64,000 bases of DNA from Hippasteria phrygiana. Lineage: Eukaryota; Echinodermata; Asteroidea; Valvatida; Goniasteridae. The notes beneath the pieces are model-generated. The model ran no database searches. It was not told the DNA's origin and was given only the letters and a program-made list of their open reading frames with translations. The translations under genes were made by a program, and so were the position numbers. Numbering within the stretch: position 1 is the stretch's first letter; every line of letters starts with the position of its first letter. The DNA is taken from the NCBI GenBank assembly GCA_037893225.1, contig JAZGUH010000362.1, positions 1,093,501 through 1,157,500 on the forward strand, read 5' to 3'. Of the stretch, positions 58,587 to 64,000 are shown piece by piece.

Positions 58587-61500
58587 CTAGAAAACAGAAA
58601 ATGTACTCCTGATTGATTTGACGTTTTATGAAATCATTATCATTGTTACACATTATGTCAGTTGCTTCGATCCTTTATGCCCCTTTCCCGCTTACACGAT
58701 TTTTGCTATGGTAGAGCACGATTTTTTAAAGTTGAAAAATCGTGCTCAGTCGTGCTCTACCGTAGTAATTCACACTAGAAAAGTTCAAGGTCAATCGAAT
58801 TCTACGTATTGTCAAGACGCTATCAAGACGCCGTCAACATGTGGTACGTACGGCAGCAGTGTGATAGTGCCACGACAGTGTAATTACGGTAGAGTTACGA
58901 CATCGTCAAGATTTGTCACGGCGTACCAAGAAATGCCAAGATTGTACTACGACGTGTGCACTTTTATTAAACAAGAGACAAGAGACATGTGATAAACACA
59001 CACGATCAGCAAGAGACACGCGATAAAAAAATCATGTTCTTGCTGGCTTCTTGTTGGCGTCTTGCTAGGTCGCAGCACCATCGTAGCAGCATCGTAGCGA
59101 AGTCTTGGCCTACCGTAGCTGTTGCGGCCACCACGAATAAGTACAAATGAACAAGACGCCGTCACGACATACCACGACAACGTCAAGACAACGTTACGAC
59201 TCTAATACGATGCTGCTGCGGTGGACCACAATTTTTTCCACCGCTACGGTAGAGCACGATTTTTGTTTAACATTCCAAAAAAATTGTGCTACTCCACGGT
59301 GCCATCAAGATCTACTACGGTGCGCTACGGTGGACCACGATTCACCACGAACATGGCCACGACGCCGTTGCGATTGTAAATAATTGAAAAATCGTGCTCT
59401 ACCGTAGCAAAAATCGTGTAAGTGGGAAAGGGGCTTTAGCCAGTTGCACATGATGTTATTACAAATGCTCCTTTTGGCGTCTTAACTTTGGTGCCCCTGT
59501 TTTTATGAGCTGGAGACTTGGCTTGCAATCTCCTCACACCCACACACTCCAGCAATGCCGACGAGTAGAAGTAATAGTAGCTTCTTTTCTATGCGTGGCA
59601 TCTATGTGGAACTTGTTGCCTGGGGTTTGCTTTCTTTCATCTTATGATCTGCTCTCCTTCTAGAGAAAGATTACTTTTGTTCGGCTGAATCGGTGATTTT
59701 TTTTCTGGCTATCCCCCTTAACTTACAGCGGTTTTAGCCTTCCAGTGGCCAAATTCCTTAAAAAAAAACAAAATTTCCATCACCCATTAAAATTAACTGT
59801 AACAAGAATTTTGTCAAAGACACAAAATTGTCTGAATCCAGTTCTTACCTGTAAGGAGTTGGCGAGACAGAACAGAAGTTGGAAGATAAAAGTCGCCCCT
59901 TCAATCGCCAGAAAGCCGAAACACCAGGTCAACCCCATGAGGGCGGAGATTCCAACGGCATTCTGGAGGCGTTTGGAGATCTGCTGAGAGCGAGACACCT
60001 CTCTGACCTTGAGGAGGCTGCGCATGACTAAGACGAAAGTGATGATGTTATGGATGAGGACGAGACCAATGGGGAGCAAGAGGCCAAGGTACAGCACCAG
60101 ACCAGGAGAGAGGAAACAGCTGCAAGGGAAAAGCAAGTCATACATTAGGTATAATTCCCCACGTGATACCTGCAGGTGACCACTTAATACGTCTTATTTA
60201 TTTTTGCTTACTAGTGCTCGTTGATGTAGTGATGAGTGGCTGCTGCCAACGTAACAGTCAGAATTATCAGTGGAGAACCTGAGAACAAAACAATCGTTAA
60301 AAACATTACAAAACCTCAACAGCCCCAGTATAAACAATGTGTTCCCAATTTTTCATATTTCTATAAACTGCGTAACAACTACACCGACAAATTAGCATTT
60401 AGTAAACATAAAAAATGTACACACCCCAAGCAACCAGGCAAGCCTTGACCATGTACCAATTTGAATCTTCAGGGAACACCTTGACCGTGCTGACGTACAT
60501 GTTCCTGGCTTCAATGGCCATCCACATCATGGTGGAGAGAGTCAAGTAGTGGAGTAAAGCAGCCACAAACACACAACCACCTCCAGAGCCCTTTGGGTAG
60601 GAAAAACCAGACCGACTAAATCACCACACTACACACCCACTTTATTTTTCCCCTCCGGGAGAAAAAATATTTAATTAACGAATAATATGCAACAGTAATT
60701 ATCCGTCGATTAGTTTCAGTTAAAAGAGCAGCTGAACTTACTTGATCACAAGAAAATCCTAAACAACGTCATCATATTAAATCAAGAGGCCTGTAGAAAG
60801 AGTGCCCACTGTTCAGAATTACAATGTACATGTGAAATTACCAACAAAACCGCTGTCAAATCATTCTTACCCTAGCATTGTCGACGCCGGCAAGAAACAC
60901 GATGTACAACATCAACAAGGAAAAGCAGAAATGGATGAAGATCTGACGAGATTTACCGCTTCGAAGTTTCCTAATGTTTTTGATTTTAAAGAATGTAATC
61001 CGTTGGAAATGTAGTATGGGTAAAAATGTGCAGAGGTTAAAAGTATGATATTATGATATCGTTTTGATGAAGGAAGTTTGTTTATTTCGCTTTTTGTAAT
61101 ATATGGCCCTTATTTTGCCATTATGGTTTTGTATTATATTGCCTTTTTGCTGTGTTATATTATCTATTGCTGACTCCTATACTCACGCTATTGTGATTTT
61201 CATTTAGCATCAGGCTGTAGTGCCTACATTATCCAGATTAGCAGTAATTTAGAATTTTGAGCACTGTAGGTAGTACTAAATATAAAGGAAGAAGCTCAGA
61301 TACCAGCTTTCAAGTTATTCAGCAGCTGATTGCCAGTATGTTACAAAAAAAAATTTTTTAAACAAAACAATTTGCACTCACTGAGGGCTGTACTTCATGC
61401 TGCTGAAATATTAGCTCACCTTACGTGATAAATAAATTATCACTGCAACAGCAAGAGCCAATATTGACAGGACACAGCCAACTTGACTCAAGTATCTTAA

Positions 61501-63610
61501 TACCTGATACTAGCGAGATACAAAAGCAAGGCGAGAGACATGAAAGACAGAAAACAGCCCAACTGACTTGATTTTAAAAGTGACAGCGAGAGCTGTGATT
61601 TACAGAACAAGGTCCACCTGACTTGATTCGAACATCCTACCTTAGCGAGATACATGCATGCCCTATGCTAGCTAAAACTACGAGTGACAAGAAAAAAAAC
61701 ACCTGACTTGATTTCAGTATTTTACCTGATAGTGAGATATATAGCCACCGTGATAGCCAGAGCTAGGATTGAAAGGGCACAGCCGACCTGGCTGATGATA
61801 TCAAGAGCTCGCTCAGCAGGTGTCTCCTCTTGATCAGGCGCCTGACCTTTGACATCCTGAAATAAATGAAAACTTTAATAACTCAGTTTGTCCCAACTCA
61901 AAATGAGTCTTCCTTTTACCAGTAATTCTGTCAAGGATAAATATGTTATTATTCGACTGTGTACATACCACAAGAATGGCAAAGTTGGTGGTGTGGCTGC
62001 AGTGACAAGACACCTTTTCTATGGTCACTCCCGCAAGCATGCAGCCAGCTGTTGACCAATCACCGACTCCGCCTTCAAGATTGAAATCCCAGAAGACACA
62101 CTGAGTGGTGTTCAATTTGCCGTCAGTTGCATTATCAGGTTTCTGTTAGGATCGGAGAAATGCAAGATAGATGCAGAAAACCAGAGCTTTGGACAAATTA
62201 CACACACCAACCTGTTCTTATTTAGGCGTCAAATTTCGGCCATGTCCAGTTCAAATAATCCCCAAATATTTGAATGAGACTAATGATATTCAGACGGGAA
62301 ACTTGATTGGTTTGAAACGTCAAATTTCTGCTGTTTATCGACATTCATTAATGTAGACTGATGCCTATATGAACCTGTTGGAGGAGAACAATGCATTATT
62401 GTTTTGGCGTATCAATTGATACCTACTTTCCAGGTCGGCCATCTTGAATATGTGAATTAAGTTCGACACTACGTCGCCATTAGAAGCAACTGCCGCATTT
62501 TTGCCGCTATACTGTCAAACGCGGATCAACTAAATTGAAGCCTACCTTTATATACTCCACTGAAATGTCTTACTCAATTGGCTAACCTTGAATTGAATGA
62601 CCACTGGTTCGGTGAGGTTGAATAGTTCAACATTTTCTACTGTCAACGAGACGACAGACCCAGCCACTTTACGAATCGAGTTATCCTCTCCACTTTGGGT
62701 TCTAAGCGAAGCTGACTGGAACAAAGTGTCATCGGCGTAGATGAGGAAAATCGCCTGCAGCTGAACGGAGCTGTTGCCTGCACAAATAGGATCAATATAA
62801 GTGGCAGATTAAATAATCGACGGAAAGGACAGATTACTTGCCATAATAAGGTTGTACTGCTTGTTGCACGGGAGAAGGTAGGGTAATGCTGTACCTTTAC
62901 ATGACAAACAAAGCAAAGAAATTGGAGTGTAGAGTGTAGCGTAGATTAAGTCGAAGGATGATTTCAGCGGCTTAGCTATAGTGGAGCATTATGGGGCAAC
63001 TGCCCCCCCCCCCCCCGGCCCCACTTGGAAAATTTGTCATCTGTCGTGTGAAGGTTATTAAAAGATTGAAACTGTATACAATCAGTTAAAACGTCATGTA
63101 GTAATTATGCATTAGCCCAAAGCCACCAAAGCAATACATTTCGGATTCATTATTACGGTTGCCTGTAGTGAGATAAATAGAACAAAATTACTGAGACCGA
63201 ATCTACAGTGCATTGTACCTACCACTAGGGGGTTGTATCAAGTCCACAATGTTTCCTGGCAATTGAACTGAGGCTATCACATCAGTATCTGCCGGTATGT
63301 CACTGGTATCCACAAACCTCTTCACTTCAGATCCAACAAGTGAGCCCTCCTGGGGTGACCCCTGTCCAGACTGCCGTATGGACACAAAGCTGAGTCCATT
63401 ACTAGCCTCCTCCAGGTCAAGACTGACCGCCTCAACGTGGATGGACTCCTGCCGTATGCTGACCTGACCTTCCTGCTGAAGAGTCAAGGAGACTTGAGTC
63501 TCTACAGACTGCACAATGGCAGATGAGCTACTAGCATCAGGAGTGATTTCGTCTTCGTCGTCTGTTGTCAAGATGACATTGTTGACAGTCTCGAGCACTG
63601 CTTCAGTTAC
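58347..63610 (-). CDS. Receptor D: adhesion GPCR, 3' part (GAIN end, GPS, 7TM)
   Basis: Nine minus-strand exons in coding order: 63223-63610, 62587-62777, 61969-62142, 61726-61856, 60871-60970, 60425-60590, 60212-60278, 59849-60119 and 58347-58586. They give 1,728 nt, an open frame of 575 residues plus stop, with every junction in phase. The 5' end lies beyond the window. Exons one to three encode the end of the GAIN domain and a canonical GPS (CVFWDF...GDWSTAGC...CHCSHTTNFAILV). Self-cleavage is expected within HTT, leaving TNFAILV as the tethered agonist. The TMs follow: VGCALSILALAI (TM1), IFIHFCFSLLML (TM2), VFVAALLHYLTLSTMMWM (TM3), AWGSPLIILTV (TM4), VLYLGLLLPIGLVLIH (TM5), GISALMGLTWCFGFLAI (TM6) and FQLLFCLANSLQG (TM7). 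The subfamily cannot be fixed without the ectodomain. Confidence 0.92.
58679..59434. mobile_element. 756-bp DNA element in the last intron of receptor D
   Basis: Long terminal inverted repeats of about 47 bp begin GCCCCTTTCCCGCTTACACG and contain GGTAGAGCACGATTTTT; the right copy ends GGGAAAGGGGC. The interior is rich in ACGAC, CGTCAAGAC and GGTGGACCAC words and repeats the TAGAGCACGATTTTT motif. No transposase frame. The remaining intron (59435-59848) holds nothing recognised. Confidence 0.83.
59849..60119 (-). CDS. Receptor D exon (TM5-TM7)
   Basis: Acceptor TTCCCTTGCAG (phase 2) and donor GTAAGA (phase 0). Begins with the conserved loop cysteine in YCFLSPG and ends at LANSLQ. Confidence 0.92.
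60212..60278 (-). CDS. Receptor D exon (TM4 and loop 2)
   Basis: 67-nt exon; acceptor TTGTTCTCAG (phase 1) and donor GTAAGC (phase 2). Encodes SPLIILTVTLAAATHHYINEH. Confidence 0.88.
60425..60590 (-). CDS. Receptor D exon (TM3 to start of TM4)
   Basis: Phase 0 acceptor CTACCCAAAG, phase 1 donor GTGTGT. Encodes GGGCVFVAALLHYLTLSTMM and the MVKACLVAWG start of TM4. Confidence 0.88.
60871..60970 (-). CDS. Receptor D exon (TM2)
   Basis: The acceptor AACATTAG is weak, but phase 2 fits exactly and gives TIRKLRSGKSRQIFIHFC. The donor is GTAAGA, phase 0, after GVDNAR. Confidence 0.82.
60971..61411. other. Receptor D intron sequence
   Basis: AT-rich intron between the TM1 array and the TM2 exon; nothing recognised. 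Introns 62143-62586 and 62778-63222 are likewise unremarkable, apart from a C tract at 63003-63016 in the latter. Confidence 0.5.
61412..61806 (-). repeat. Tandem array around the TM1 exon of receptor D
   Basis: A motif of the type GCCNACYTGRCTTGAT starts near 61476, 61557, 61614, 61700 and 61781, giving spacings of 81, 57, 86 and 81 bp. Each unit also carries a TAGCGAGATA-like word. The 61781 unit is the real TM1 exon. The 61476 unit still encodes QVGCVLSILALAVAVIIYL with AG before and GT after it, but its donor phase does not fit the TM2 exon. The three middle units are non-coding. Confidence 0.75.
61726..61856 (-). CDS. Receptor D exon (stalk and TM1)
   Basis: Acceptor TTATTTCAG, phase 0; donor GTAAAA, phase 2. 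Encodes DVKGQAPDQEETPAERALDI and then TM1. It is the last unit of a five-unit tandem array (61412-61806). Confidence 0.85.
61969..62142 (-). CDS. Receptor D exon (GPS and tethered agonist)
   Basis: Acceptor CCTAACAG, donor GTATGT, phase 0 at both ends. Contains the whole GPS including CHCSHTTNFAILV. Confidence 0.93.
62587..62777 (-). CDS. Receptor D exon (GAIN domain)
   Basis: Acceptor TTTGTGCAG, phase 1; donor GTTAGC, phase 0. Encodes SSVQLQAIFLIYADDTLF and NLTEPVVIQFK. Confidence 0.88.
63223..63610 (-). CDS. Receptor D exon (GAIN domain, N-terminal part seen)
   Basis: Phase 0 at an AG acceptor with a poor pyrimidine tract, so the start is the least certain boundary. The donor is GTAGGT, phase 1. 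Encodes VTEAVLETVNNVILT and a Gln/Ser-rich stretch. Confidence 0.75.
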
Positions 63611-63630
63611 CTTCAAAGTTCAAAGAGAAT

Positions 63631-63681
63631 ATTCTGGGTTTATGACTTCTGACTAGCGCCCACCCGAACAAAGATACTGAC
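63631..63681. repeat. 51-bp direct repeat, first copy
   Basis: ATTCTGGGTTTATGACTTCT...GAACAAAGATACTGAC recurs at 63950-64000 with two mismatches, about 320 bp on, bracketing the tRNA-like unit. Confidence 0.9.
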
Positions 63682-63704
63682 AATTTGGGAGACCCCCAAC
63701 ATAG

Positions 63705-63776
63705 GGCAAGATAGCTCAGTTGGTAGAGCACCGGTACGGTAACCCGGAGGTCACAGGTTCGAATCCCGCTCCTGCC
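63705..63776 (+). tRNA. tRNA-like sequence, probably SINE head
   Basis: A full cloverleaf can be drawn: a 7-bp acceptor stem GGCAAGA / TCCTGCC with one mismatch, the A box TAGCTCAGTTGG and the B box GGTTCGAATCC. The anticodon loop ACGGTAA would give GGT (Thr) but has C instead of T at position 33, and the anticodon stem has a mismatch. The direct repeats on both sides favour a tRNA-derived SINE over a working tRNA gene. Confidence 0.55.
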
Positions 63777-63949
63777 AATTTCTTTGTTCACTTTGAAAAT
63801 GTATTCAAATTTACCTACCGGTAGTCAGTTTCCCTTGTGGATTGTTTGACGAATTATAAGTTAAAAAGTCGTATCCTCATTCAGTGATCCCCACAATGTC
63901 GCTTCCGAAGTTGTATCGTAAAATTGGGTGTGATCCCTGGCTATACGGC

Positions 63950-64000
63950 ATTCTGGGTTTATGACTTCTGACTAGCATCCACCTGAACAAAGATACTGAC
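63950..64000. repeat. 51-bp direct repeat, second copy (runs to window end)
   Basis: See 63631-63681. Confidence 0.88.

Noticed and set aside
61420..61505. Alternative TM1 exon for receptor D
   Set aside because: It has AG and GT flanks and a TM1-like frame, but its donor phase (0) cannot join the TM2 exon, which needs phase 2. Kept as an array unit, not a coding exon.
63705..63776. Functional tRNA-Thr gene
   Set aside because: C at position 33, stem mismatches and flanking direct repeats make a SINE-derived sequence more likely.

Overview
This is animal nuclear DNA. Coding sequence is split into short exons with GT-AG introns, and the rest is dense with LINE, Penelope, hAT-like, MITE and fold-back repeats. 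The only recognisable host genes are family B seven-transmembrane receptors. Two SRCR domains joined to a somatomedin-B domain and a Methuselah-like 7TM region, beside a canonical adhesion GPCR, suggest a marine invertebrate. An invertebrate deuterostome (echinoderm, hemichordate or amphioxus) is my best guess, but the species cannot be read from the sequence.

Layout. 1-1915: two tandem arrays rich in the palindrome TGACGTCA. 2570-4183: dead LINE. 4198-7805 (+): receptor A, a pseudogene of the SRCR-SRCR-SMB-7TM type. 7806-13250: dead LINE carrying two MITEs and a second LINE. 13275-17540: dispersed repeats, an antisense LINE fragment and a THAP-domain relic. 19546-28820 (+): receptor B, intact, five exons, 1,118 residues, with a roughly 2.8-kb fold-back in intron 1 and a LINE tail in intron 4. 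29098-41455: repeat territory, including an AACGTT-rich element, a Penelope fragment with a GIY-YIG domain, and several MITE families. 41614-50842 (-): receptor C, intact, five exons, 1,117 residues, tail-to-tail with B. 50843-58160: mostly repeats, including an inverted relative of the TGACGTCA arrays. 58347-63610 (-): the 3' part of an adhesion GPCR (receptor D) with GAIN end, GPS, tethered agonist and 7TM; its 5' end lies outside the window. 63631-64000: repeats with a tRNA-like unit.

How the genes relate. B and C share one exon plan, including first coding exons of exactly 79 nt and last exons of exactly 288 nt, so they are paralogues. A is much closer to B than C is, so A and B look like a recent direct duplication. 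A has lost its exon 2 acceptor, gained two in-frame stops and been cut off at TM3/TM4. By domain content A-C would be secreted-pathway membrane receptors with a cysteine-rich ligand-binding ectodomain; ligand and signalling are unknown. D is a separate, canonical adhesion GPCR. Its TM1 exon sits inside a degenerate tandem array of about 80-bp units.

Coordinates and splice sites were read by eye. Exon calls rest on phase consistency, GT-AG sites and paralogue comparison. Repeat borders are approximate unless a target-site duplication is named.
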